A DNA stretch of 64,000 nucleotides, from NCBI GenBank assembly GCA_946800325.1, contig OX326956.1, positions 72,985,087 through 73,049,086 on the forward strand, given 5' to 3'. Source of the DNA: Luzula sylvatica (lineage: Eukaryota > Streptophyta > Magnoliopsida > Poales > Juncaceae). Below are positions 1-9,466 of the stretch, piece by piece. Within the stretch, counting starts at the first letter, position 1; each line of letters opens with the position of its first letter. Position numbers and translations under genes: made by a program. The notes below the pieces were generated by a model. That model searched no databases and had not been told where the DNA came from. It saw nothing but the letters and a program-made list of their open reading frames with translations.

Positions 1-33
1 ATGTGATAATCTTCATATTCAATAATTCAGGAT

Positions 34-89
34 GAAATTACCAAAAAAGCTGTATTTTCTGTTAATTCGGGTTCAAAATACATAATTTC
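34..89. other. Nested inverted repeat in the AT-rich half of monomer A
   Basis: Two pairs of inverted arms are nested. The outer arms are gaaatta (34-40) and taatttc (83-89). The inner arms are gtatttt (52-58) and aaaatac (75-81). The right-hand arms are separated by 1 bp and the left-hand arms by 11 bp, so the structure is an asymmetric hairpin with a bulge and a 16-base loop. The same arrangement is present in B, where the outer arms lengthen to gaaattac/gtaatttc. B copies with gtgtttt in place of gtatttt carry one mismatch in the inner stem. The arms are visible directly; folding in vivo is not shown. Confidence 0.8.
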
Positions 90-117
90 CTAAATTCGTT
101 CGCGCTGCTGTATTCCT

Positions 118-151
118 CTCGCCGGGGCGAGCGATTTTGATATAAAAATCG
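118..151. other. Back-to-back double hairpin in monomer A core
   Basis: Two perfect inverted repeats abut with no spacer. The first has arms ctcgcc (118-123) and ggcgag (126-131) around a 2-base spacer. The second has arms cgatttt (132-138) and aaaatcg (145-151) around the 6-base spacer gatata. The arrangement recurs in nearly every A monomer. A copies with gcgaagg at this place lose part of the first right arm and the first base of the second left arm. Confidence 0.82.
141..148 (+). promoter_or_regulatory. TATA-box-like octamer in monomer A (weak call)
   Basis: TATAAAAA sits just 3' of the GC-rich core and fits the TATAWAWR consensus. It occurs in most A monomers. B monomers read TATAAAGA, and the atagaaatc A variants (22.3-46.2 kb) destroy it. 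It also overlaps the loop and arm of the second hairpin, which alone could explain its conservation. No initiator or transcript evidence exists in the sequence, so promoter activity is speculative. Confidence 0.2.
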
Positions 152-182
152 TGCCATTTGGAGAAAGATTGAGAAAGCCACA

Positions 183-364
183 ATTGGACAATATTCATAT
201 TCAATAATTCAAGAAGAAATTACAAAAAAAACAGTATTTTTTGTTAATTCGGGTTCAAAATACGTAATTTCCCAAATTCGGCTGCGCGGCTGCATTCCTC
301 TCGTCGAGGCGAGCGATTTTGATATAAAGATCGTGCCATTTGGAGAAAGTATGAGAAAGTTACA
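183..364. repeat. Monomer type B (reference copy)
   Basis: This is the first B monomer, the same length as A and clearly homologous to it along its full length. Features diagnostic of B are: ttggacaat at the start; caagaag near position 30; a longer poly-A run of 7-10 followed by cag(t/g); atacg before taattt; a variable stretch of about 14 bp in the core (ggctgcgcggctgc, ggccgcgatgctgc, ggccgcgctgctgc, or ggccgagctgctgc after 53 kb); gtcgagg in place of A's gccgggg; aaagatc in place of aaaaatc; and tatgagaaagttaca as the tail. The variable core and the poly-A length are the best markers for tracking higher-order repeats through the array. Confidence 0.96.
300..333. other. Double hairpin in monomer B, one wobble change per stem
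   Basis: This is the B counterpart of the A double hairpin, at the same monomer position. The first stem is ctcgtc (300-305) against ggcgag (308-313), with one T opposite G. The second stem is cgatttt (314-320) against aagatcg (327-333), again with one T opposite G. A single substitution separates each B stem from the perfect A stem, and both leave a G-T wobble. Some B copies read catcgagg or cttcgagg here, which weakens the first stem further. Confidence 0.75.
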
Positions 365-728
365 ATGTGATAATCTTCATATTCAATAATTCATGATGAA
401 ATTACCAAAAAAGCTGTATTTTCTGTTAATTCGGGTTCAAAATACATAATTTCCCAAATTCGTTCGCGCTGCTGTATTCCTCTCGCCGGGGCGAGCGATT
501 TTGATATAAAAATCGTGCCATTTGGAGAAAGATTGAGAAATCCACAATTGGACAATCTTCGTATTCAATAATTCAAGAAGAAATTACAAAAAAAACAGTG
601 TATTTTGTTAATTCGGGTTCAAAATAAGTAATTTCCCAAATTCGGCCGCGATGCTGCATTCCTGTCGTCGAGGCGAGCGATTTTGATATAAAGATCGTGC
701 CATTTGGAGAAAGTATGAGAAAGTTACA

Positions 729-2184
729 ATGTGATAATCTTCATATTCAATAATTCAGGATGAAATTACCAAAAAAGCTGTATTTTCTGTTAATTCGGGT
801 TCAAAATACATAATTTCCTAAATTCGTTCGCGCTGCTGTATTCCTCTCGCCGGGGCGAGCGATTTTGATATAAAAATCGTGCCATTTGGAGAAAGATTGA
901 GAAAGCCACAATTGGACAATCTTCTTATTCAATAATTCAAGAAGAAATTACAAAAAAAACAGTATTTTTTGTTAATTCGGGTTCAAAATACGTAATTTCC
1001 CAAATTCGGCTGCGCGGCTGCATTCCTCTTGTCGAGGCGAGCGATTTTGATATAAAGATCGTGCCATTTGGAGAAAGTATGAGAAAGTTACAATGTGATA
1101 TTCTTCATATTCAATAATTCATGATGAAATTACCAAAAAAGCTGTATTTTCTGTTAATTCGGGTTCAAAATACATAATTTCCCAAATTCGTTCGCGCTGC
1201 TGTATTCCTCTCGCCGGGGCGAGCGATTTTGATATAAAAATCATGCCATTTGGAGAAAGATTGAGAAATCCACAATTGGACAATCTTCGTATTCAATAAT
1301 TCAAGAAGAAATTACAAAAAAAACAGTGTATTTTGTTAATTCGGGTTCAAAATACGTAATTTCCCAAATTCGGCCGCGAGGCTGCATTCCTCTCGTCGAG
1401 GCGAGCGATTTTGATATAAAGATCGTGCCATTTGGAGAAAGTATGAGAAATTTACAATGTGATAATCTTCATATTCAATAATTCAGGATGAAATTACCAA
1501 AAAAACTGTATTTTCTGTTAATTCGGGTTCAAAATACATAATTTCCCAAATTCGTTCGCGCTGCTGTATTCCTCTCGCCGGGGCGAGCGATTTTGATATA
1601 AAAATCGTGCCATTTGGAGAAAGATTGAGAAAGCCACAATTGGACAATCTTCATATTCAATAATTCAAGAAGAAATTACAAAAAAAACAGTATTTTTTGT
1701 TAATTCGGGTTCAAAATACGTAATTTCCCAAATTCGGCTGCGCGGCTGCATTCCTCTCGTCGAGGCGAGCGATTTTGATATAAAGATCGTGCCATTTGGA
1801 GAAAGTATGAGAAAGTTACAATGTGATAATCTTCATATTCAATAATTCAGGATGAAATTACCAAAAAAGCTGTATTTTCTGTTAATTCGGGTTCAAAATA
1901 CATAATTTCCCAAATTCGTTCGCGCTGCTGTATTCCTCTCGCCGGGGCGAAGGATTTTGATATAAAAATCGTGCCATTTGGAGAAAGATTGAGAAAGCCA
2001 CAATTGGACAATCTTCATATTCAATAATTCAAGAAGAAATTACAAAAAAAAAAATGTTTTTTGTTAATTCGGGTTCAAAATACGTAATTTCCCAAATTCG
2101 GCCGCGCTGCTGCATTCCTCTCATCGAGGCGAGCGATTTTGATACAAAGATCGTGCCATTTGGAGAAAGTATGAGAAAGTTACA
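729..2184. repeat. Four-dimer block, copy 1 (second copy at 4005-5460)
   Basis: Shared rare variants place this 1456 bp block in register with 4005-5460 at an offset of 3276 bp (9 dimers). These include gtgatattc (1095 and 4371), the aatcatgcc change in the second A monomer, the gcgaagg A variant (about 1951 and 5227) and gatacaaag in the last B. Differences are few, for example cttgtcgagg near 1027 in this copy only, so the duplication looks recent. The register breaks at the block end, where cccaaa in one copy faces cctaaa in the other. Confidence 0.75.
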
Positions 2185-4004
2185 ATGTGATAATCTTCAT
2201 ATTCAATAATTCAGGATGAAATTACCAAAAAAGCTGTATTTTCTGTTAATTCGGGTTCAAAATACATAATTTCCCAAATTCGTTCGCGCTGCTGTATTCC
2301 TCTCGCCGGGGCGAGCGATTTTGATATAAAAATCGTGACATTTGGAGAAAGATTGAGAAAGCCACAATTGGACAATCTTCATATTCAATAATTCAAGAAG
2401 AAATTACAAAAAAAACAGTGTTTTTTGTTAATTCGGGTTCAAAATACGTAATTTCCCAAATTCGGCCGCGTAGCTGTATTCCTCTAGTCGAGACGAGCGA
2501 TTTTGATATAAAGATCGTGCCATTTGGAGAAAGTATGAGAAAGTTACAATGTGATAATCTTCATATTCAATAATTCAGGATGAAATTACCAAAAAAGCTG
2601 TATTTTCTGTTAATTCGGGTTCAAAATACATAATTTCCCAAATTCGTTCGTGCTGCTGTATTCCTCTCGCCGGGGCGAGCGATTTTGATATAAAAATCGT
2701 GCCATTTGGAGAAAGATTGAGAAAGCCACAATTGGACAATCTTCTTATTCAATAATTCAAGAAGAAATTACAAAAAAAACAGTATTTTTTGTTAATTCGG
2801 GTTCAAAATACGTAATTTCCCAAATTCGGCCGCGCGGCTGCATTCCTCTCGTCGAGGCGAGCGATTTTGATATAAAGATCGTGCCATTTGGAGAAAGTAT
2901 GAGAAAGTTACAATGTGATAATCTTCATATTCAATAATTCAGGATGAAATTACCAAAAAAGCTGTATTTTCTGTTAATTCGGGTTCAAAATACATAATTT
3001 CCTAAATTCGTTCGCGCTGCTGTATTCCTCTCGCCGGGGCGAGCGATTTTGATATAAAAATCGTGCCATTTGGAGAAAGATTGAGAAAGCCACAATTGGA
3101 CAATCTTCATATTCAATAATTCAAGAAGAAATTACAAAAAAAACAGTATTTTTTGTTAATTCGGGTTCAAAATAGGTAATTTCCCAAATTCGGCTGCGCG
3201 GCTGCATTCCTCTCGTCGAGGCAAGCGATTTTGATATAAAGATCGTGCCATTTGGAGAAAGTATGAGAAAGTTACAATGTGATAATCTTCATATTCAATA
3301 ATTCAGGATGAAATTACCAAAAAAGCTGTATTTTCTGTTAATTCGAGTTCAAAATACATAATTTCCCAAATTCGTTCGCGCTGCTGTATTCCTCTCGCCG
3401 GGGCGAAGGATTTTGATATAAAAATCGTGCCATTTGGAGAAAGATTGAGAAAGCCACAATTGGTCAATCTTCATATTCAATAATTCAAGAAGAAATTACA
3501 AAAAAAACAGTGTTTTTTGTTAATTCGGGTTCAAAATACGTAATTTCCCAAATTCGGCCGCGCAGCTGCATTCCTCTCATCGAGGCGAGCGATTTTGATA
3601 CAAAGATCGTGCCATTTGGAGAAAGTATGAGAAAGTTACAATGTGATAATCTTCATATTCAATAATTCAGGATGAAATTACCAAAAAAGCTGTATTTTCT
3701 GTTAATTCGGGTTCAAAATACATAATTTCCTAAATTCGTTCGCGCTGCTGTATTCCTCTCGCCGGGGCGAGCGATTTTGATATAAAAATCGTGCCATTTG
3801 GAGAAAGATTGAGAAAGCCACAATTGGACAATCTTCATATTCAATAATTCAAGAAGAAATTACAAAAAAAACAGTATTTTTTGTTAATTCGGGTTCAAAA
3901 TACGTAATTTCCCAAATTCGGCTGCGCGGCTGCATTCCTCTCGTCGAGGCAAGCGATTTTGATATAAAGATCGTGCCATTTGGAGAAAGTATGAGAAAGT
4001 TACA

Positions 4005-5460
4005 ATGTGATAATCTTCATATTCAATAATTCAGGATGAAATTACCAAAAAAGCTGTATTTTCTGTTAATTCGGGTTCAAAATACATAATTTCCTAAATT
4101 CGTTCGCGCTGCTGTATTCCTCTCGCCGGGGCGAGCGATTTTGATATAAAAATCGTGCCATTTGGAGAAAGATTGAGAAAGCCACAATTGGACAATCTTC
4201 ATATTCAATAATTCAAGAAGAAATTACAAAAAAAACAGTATTTTTTGTTAATTCGGGTTCAAAATACGTAATTTCCCAAATTCGGCTGCGCGGCTGCATT
4301 CCTCTCGTCGAGGCGAGCGATTTTGATATAAAGATCGTGCCATTTGGAGAAAGTATGAGAAAGTTACAATGTGATATTCTTCATATTCAATAATTCATGA
4401 TGAAATTACCAAAAAAGATGTATTTTCTGTTAATTCGGGTTCAAAATACATAATTTCCCAAATTCGTTCGCGCTGCTGTATTCCTCTCGCCGGGGCGAGC
4501 GATTTTGATATAAAAATCATGCCATTTGGAGAAAGATTGAGAAATCCACAATTGGACAATCTTCGTATTCAATAATTCAAGAAGAAATTACAAAAAAAAC
4601 AGTGTATTTTGTTAATTCGGGTTCAAAATACGTAATTTCCCAAATTCGGCCGCGAGGCTGCATTCCTCTCGTCGAGGCGAGCGATTTTGATATAAAGATC
4701 GTGCCATTTGGAGAAAGTATGAGAAATTTACAATGTGATAATCTTCATATTCAATAATTCAGGATGAAATTACCAAAAAAACTGTATTTTCTGTTAATTC
4801 GGGTTCAAAATACATAATTTTCCAAATTCGTTCGCGCTGCTGTATTCCTCTCGCCGGGGCGAGCGATTTTGATATAAAAATCGTGCCATTTGGAGAAAGA
4901 TTGAGAAAGCCACAATTGGACAATCTTCATATTCAATAATTCAAGAAGAAATTACAAAAAAAACAGTATTTTTTGTTAATTCGGGTTCAAAATACGTAAT
5001 TTCCCAAATTCGGCTGCGCGGCTGCATTCCTCTCGTCGAGGCGAGCGATTTTGATATAAAGATCGTGCCATTTGGAGAAAGTATGAGAAAGTTACAATGT
5101 GATAATCTTCATATTCAATAATTCAGGATGAAATTACCAAAAAAGCTGTATTTTCTGTTAATTCGGGTTCAAAATACATAATTTCCCAAATTCGTTCGCG
5201 CTGCTGTATTCCTCTCGCCGGGGCGAAGGATTTTGATATAAAAATCGTGCCATTTGGAGAAAGATTGAGAAAGCCACAATTGGACAATCTTCATATTCAA
5301 TAATTCAAGAAGAAATTACAAAAAAAACAGTGTTTTTTGTTAATTCGGGTTCAAAATACGTAATTTCCCAAATTCGGCCGCGCTGCTGCATTCCTCTCAT
5401 CGAGGCGAGCGATTTTGATACAAAGATCGTGCCATTTGGAGAAAGTATGAGAAAGTTACA
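4005..5460. repeat. Four-dimer block, copy 2 of 729-2184
   Basis: This partner of the block at 729-2184 carries the same ordered series of marker variants. It is followed directly by a block (5461-6120) that matches the very start of the window. The local order therefore reads as pieces of one larger higher-order repeat, repeated with internal gains or losses of whole dimers. Confidence 0.75.
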
Positions 5461-6120
5461 ATGTGATAATCTTCATATTCAATAATTCAGGATGAAATTA
5501 CCAAAAAAGCTGTATTTTCTGTTAATTCGGGTTCAAAATACATAATTTCCTAAATTCGTTCGCGCTGCTGTATTCCTCTCGCCGGGGCGAGCGATTTTGA
5601 TATAAAAATCGTGCCATTTGGAGAAAGATTGAGAAAGCCACAATTGGACAATATTCATATTCAATAATTCAAGAAGAAATTACAAAAAAAACAGTATTTT
5701 TTGTTAATTCGGGTTCAAAATACGTAATTTCCCAAATTCGGCTGCGCGGCTGCATTCCTCTCGTCGAGGCGAGCGATTTTGATATAAAGATCGTGCCATT
5801 TGGAGAAAGTATGAGAAAGTTACAATGTGATAATCTTCATATTCAATAATTCATGATGAAATTACCAAAAAAGCTGTATTTTCTGTTAATTCGGGTTCAA
5901 AATACATAATTTCCCAAATTCGTTCGCGCTGCTGTATTCCTCTCGCCGGGGCGAGCGATTTTGATATAAAAATCGTGCCATTTGGAGAAAGATTGAGAAA
6001 TCCACAATTGGACAATCTTCGTATTCAATAATTCAAGAAGAAATTACAAAAAAAACAGTGTATTTTGTTAATTCGGGTTCAAAATAAGTAATTTCCCAAA
6101 TTCGGCCGCGATGCTGCATT
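5461..6120. repeat. Near-exact copy of window start 1-660 (offset 5460 bp)
   Basis: The offset is exactly 15 dimers. Both copies carry the otherwise rare gacaatattcat (near 189 and 5649), the catgatg A variant and aaaataagtaattt in the second B. After about 660 the copies diverge: cctgtcgtcg near 661 against cctctcgtcg near 6121, and gcgagcg/gatataaag against gcgagtg/gatacaaag. Confidence 0.75.
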
Positions 6121-6552
6121 CCTCTCGTCGAGGCGAGTGATTTTGATACAAAGATCGTGCCATTTGGAGAAAGTATGAGAAAGTTACAATGTGATAATCT
6201 TCATATTCAATAATTCAGGATGAAATTACCAAAAAAGCTGTATTTTCTGTTAATTCGGGTTCAAAATACATAATTTCCCAAATTCGTTCGCGCTGCTGTA
6301 TTCCTCTCGCCGGGGCGAGCGATTTTGATATAAAAATCGTGACATTTGGAGAAAGATTGAGAAAGCCACAATTGGACAATCTTCATATTCAATAATTCAA
6401 GAAGAAATTACAAAAAAAACAGTGTATTTTGTTAATTCGGGTTCAAAATACGTAATTTCCCAAATTCGGCCGCGTAGCTGCATTCCTCTCGTCGAGGCGA
6501 GCGATTTTGATATAAAGATCGTGCCATTTGGAGAAAGTATGAGAAAGTTACA

Positions 6553-7645
6553 ATGTGATAATCTTCATATTCAATAATTCAGGATGAAATTACCAAAAAA
6601 GCTGTATTTTCTGTTAATTCGGGTTCAAAATACATAATTTCCCAAATTCGTTCGTGCTGCTGTATTCCTCTCGCCGGGGCGAGCGATTTTGATATAAAAA
6701 TCGTGCCATTTGTAGAAAGATTGAGAAAGCCACAATTGGACAATCTTCTTATTCAATAATTCAAGAAGAAATTACAAAAAAAACAGTATTTTTTGTTAAT
6801 TCGGGTTCAAAATACGTAATTTCCCAAATTCGGCCGCGCGGCTGCATTCCTCTCGTCGAGGCGAGCGATTTTGATATAAAGATCGTGCCATTTGGAGAAA
6901 GTATGAGAAAGTTACAATGTGATAATCTTCATATTCAATAATTCAGGATGAAATTACCAAAAAAGCTGTATTTTCTGTTAATTCGGGTTCAAAATACATA
7001 ATTTCCCAAATTCGTTCGCGCTGCTGTATTCCTCTCGCCGGGGCGAGCGATTTTGATATAAAAATTGTGCCATTTGGAGAAAGATTGAGAAAGCCACAAT
7101 TGGACAATCTTCTTATTCAATAATTCAAGAAGAAATTACAAAAAAAACAGAGTTTTTTGTTAATTCGGGTTCAAAATACGTAATTTCCCAAATTCGGCCG
7201 CGCTGCTGCATTCCTCTCATCGAGGCGAGCGATTTTGATATAAAGATCGTGCCTTTTGGAGAAAGTATGAGAAAGTTACAATGTGATAATCTTCATATTC
7301 AATAATTCAGGATGAAATTACCAAAAAAACTGTATTTTCTGTTAATTCGGGTTCAAAATACATAATTTCCTAAATTCGATCGCGCTGCTGTATTCCTCTC
7401 GCCGGGGCGAGCGATTTTGATATAAAAATCGTGCCATTTGGAGAAAGATTGAGAAATCCACAATTGGACAATCTTCATATTCAATAATTCAAGAAGAAAT
7501 TACAAAAAAAAACAGTATTTTTTGATAATTCGGGTTCAAAATACGTAATTTCCCAAATTCGGCTGCGCGGCTGCATTCCTCTCGTCGAGGCGAGCGATTT
7601 TGATATAAAGATCGTGCCATTTGGAGAAAGTATGAGAAAGTTACA
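6553..7645. repeat. 1093 bp tandem duplication, copy 1
   Basis: This three-dimer unit is followed immediately by a near-identical copy at 7646-8738. Shared private markers are ttcgtgctg, tttgtagaaag (6712 and 7805), aaaattgtgcc (about 7065 and 8158), cagagtttttt, gtgccttttgg, and ttttttgataattcg with an expanded poly-A. The unit is 3 x 364 + 1; the extra base lies in the poly-A run near 7504-7512. Confidence 0.85.
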
Positions 7646-8738
7646 ATGTGATAATCTTCATATTCAATAATTCAGGATGAAATTACCAAAAAAGCTGTAT
7701 TTTCTGTTAATTCGGGTTCAAAATACATAATTTCCCAAATTCGTTCGTGCTGCTGTATTCCTCTCGCCGGGGCGAGCGATTTTGATATAAAAATCGTGCC
7801 ATTTGTAGAAAGATTGAGAAAGCCACAATTGGACAATCTTCTTATTCAATAATTCAAGAAGAAATTACAAAAAAAACAGTATTTTTTGTTAATTCGGGTT
7901 CAAAATACGTAATTTCCCAAATTCGGCCGCGCGGCTGCATTCCTCTCGTCGAGGCGAGCGATTTTGATATAAAGATCGTGCCATTTGGAGAAAGTATGAG
8001 AAAGTTACAATGTGATAATCTTCATATTCAATAATTCAGGATGAAATTACCAAAAAAGCTGTATTTTCTGTTAATTCGGGTTCAAAATACATAATTTCCC
8101 AAATTCGTTCGCGCTGCTGTATTCCTCTCGCCGGGGCGAGCGATTTTGATATAAAAATTGTGCCATTTGGAGAAAGATTGAGAAAGCCACAATTGGACAA
8201 TCTTCTTATTCAATAATTCAAGAAGAAATTACAAAAAAAACAGAGTTTTTTGTTAATTCGGGTTCAAAATACGTAATTTCCCAAATTCGGCCGCGCTGCT
8301 GCATTCCTCTCATCGAGGCGAGCGATTTTGATATAAAGATCGTGCCTTTTGGAGAAAGTATGAGAAAGTTACAATGTGATAATCTTCATATTCAATAATT
8401 CAGGATGAAATTACCAAAAAAACTGTATTTTCTGTTAATTCGGGTTCAAAATACATAATTTCCTAAATTCGATCGCGCTGCTGTATTCCTCTCGCCGGGG
8501 CGAGCGATTTTGATATAAAAATCGTGCCATTTGGAGAAAGATTGAGAAATCCACAATTGGACAATCTTCATATTCAATAATTCAAGAAGAAATTACAAAA
8601 AAAAACAGTATTTTTTGATAATTCGGGTTCAAAATACGTAATTTCCCAAATTCGGCTGCGCGGCTGCATTCCTCTCGTCGAGGCGAGCGATTTTGATATA
8701 AAGATCGTGCCATTTGGAGAAAGTAAGAGAAAGTTACA
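7646..8738. repeat. 1093 bp tandem duplication, copy 2
   Basis: This is an adjacent copy of 6553-7645 with the same ordered markers. The only clear difference I noticed is gtaagag for gtatgag near 8724. So few differences over about 1.1 kb point to a very recent duplication, or to an assembly duplication. Confidence 0.85.
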
Positions 8739-9466
8739 ATGTGATAATCTTCATATTCAATAATTCATGATGAAATTACCAAAAAAGCTGTATTTTCTGT
8801 TAATTCGGGTTCAAAATACATAATTTCCCAAATTCGTTCGCGCTGCTGTATTCCTCTCGCCGGGGCGAGCGATTTTGATATAAAAATCGTGCCATTTGGA
8901 GAAAGATTGAGAAATCCACAATTGGACAATCTTCGTATTCAATAATTCAAGAAGAAATTACAAAAAAAACAGTGTATTTTGTTAATTCGGGTTCAAAATA
9001 CGTAATTTCCCAAAATCGGCCGCGATGCTGCATTCCTCTCGTCGAGGCGAGCGATTTTGATATAAAGATCGTGCCATTTGGAGAAAGTATGAGAAAGTTA
9101 CAATGTGATAATCTTCAAATTCAATAATTCAGGATGAAATTACCAAAAAAACTGTATTTTCTGTTAATTTGGGTTCAAAATACATAATTTCCCAAATTCG
9201 TTCGCGCTGCTGTATTCCTCTCGCCGGGGCGAAGGATTTTGATATAAAAATCGTGCCATTTGGAGAAAGATTGAGAAAGCCACAATTGGACAATCTTCAT
9301 ATTCAATAATTCAAGAAGAAATTACAAAAAAAACAGTGTTTTTTGTTAATTCGGGTTCAAAATACGTAATTTCCCAAATTCGGCCGCGCTGCTGCATTCC
9401 TCTCTTCGAGGCGAGCGATTTTGATACAAAGATCGTGCCATTTGGAGAAAGTATGAGAAAGTTACA

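Larger units (their letters stand above)
1..182. repeat. Monomer type A (reference copy)
   Basis: This is the first A monomer and sets the phase used in all entries. By hand count it has 66 G+C of 182 (36%) and 9 CpG. It has an AT-rich first half, a GC-rich core at about 97-133, and an AT-rich tail. Features diagnostic of A against B are: gtgata near position 4; aggatg near 30; six A's then gctg near 43-52; ataca before taattt near 79-83; gttcgcgctgctgta near 98; gccgggg at 121-127; aaaaatc at 144-150; and gattgagaaag(c/t)cca as the tail. Common A sub-variants carry cta for cca near 90, gcgaagg for gcgagcg (only before about 23.1 kb), atagaaatc for ataaaaatc (22.3-46.2 kb), or gcaatttt for gcgatttt (mostly after 50 kb). 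Confidence 0.96.

Noticed and set aside
68..81. tRNA or Pol III B-box-like string gggttcaaaat in every monomer
   Set aside because: It resembles the GGTTCRANNCC box for nine positions but lacks the final CC. No A box, acceptor stem or anticodon arm could be found around it.
1..182. CENP-B box
   Set aside because: I looked for the YTTCGTTGGAARCGGGA core in both monomers and strands. Only attcgttcgcg in A has a short resemblance and the rest does not fit.
6553..8738. Assembly duplication as the cause of near-identical tandem copies
   Set aside because: The copies differ by at least one substitution (gtaagag near 8724), and similar 1093 bp units occur naturally elsewhere. I kept it as a real duplication, though only spanning reads can decide.
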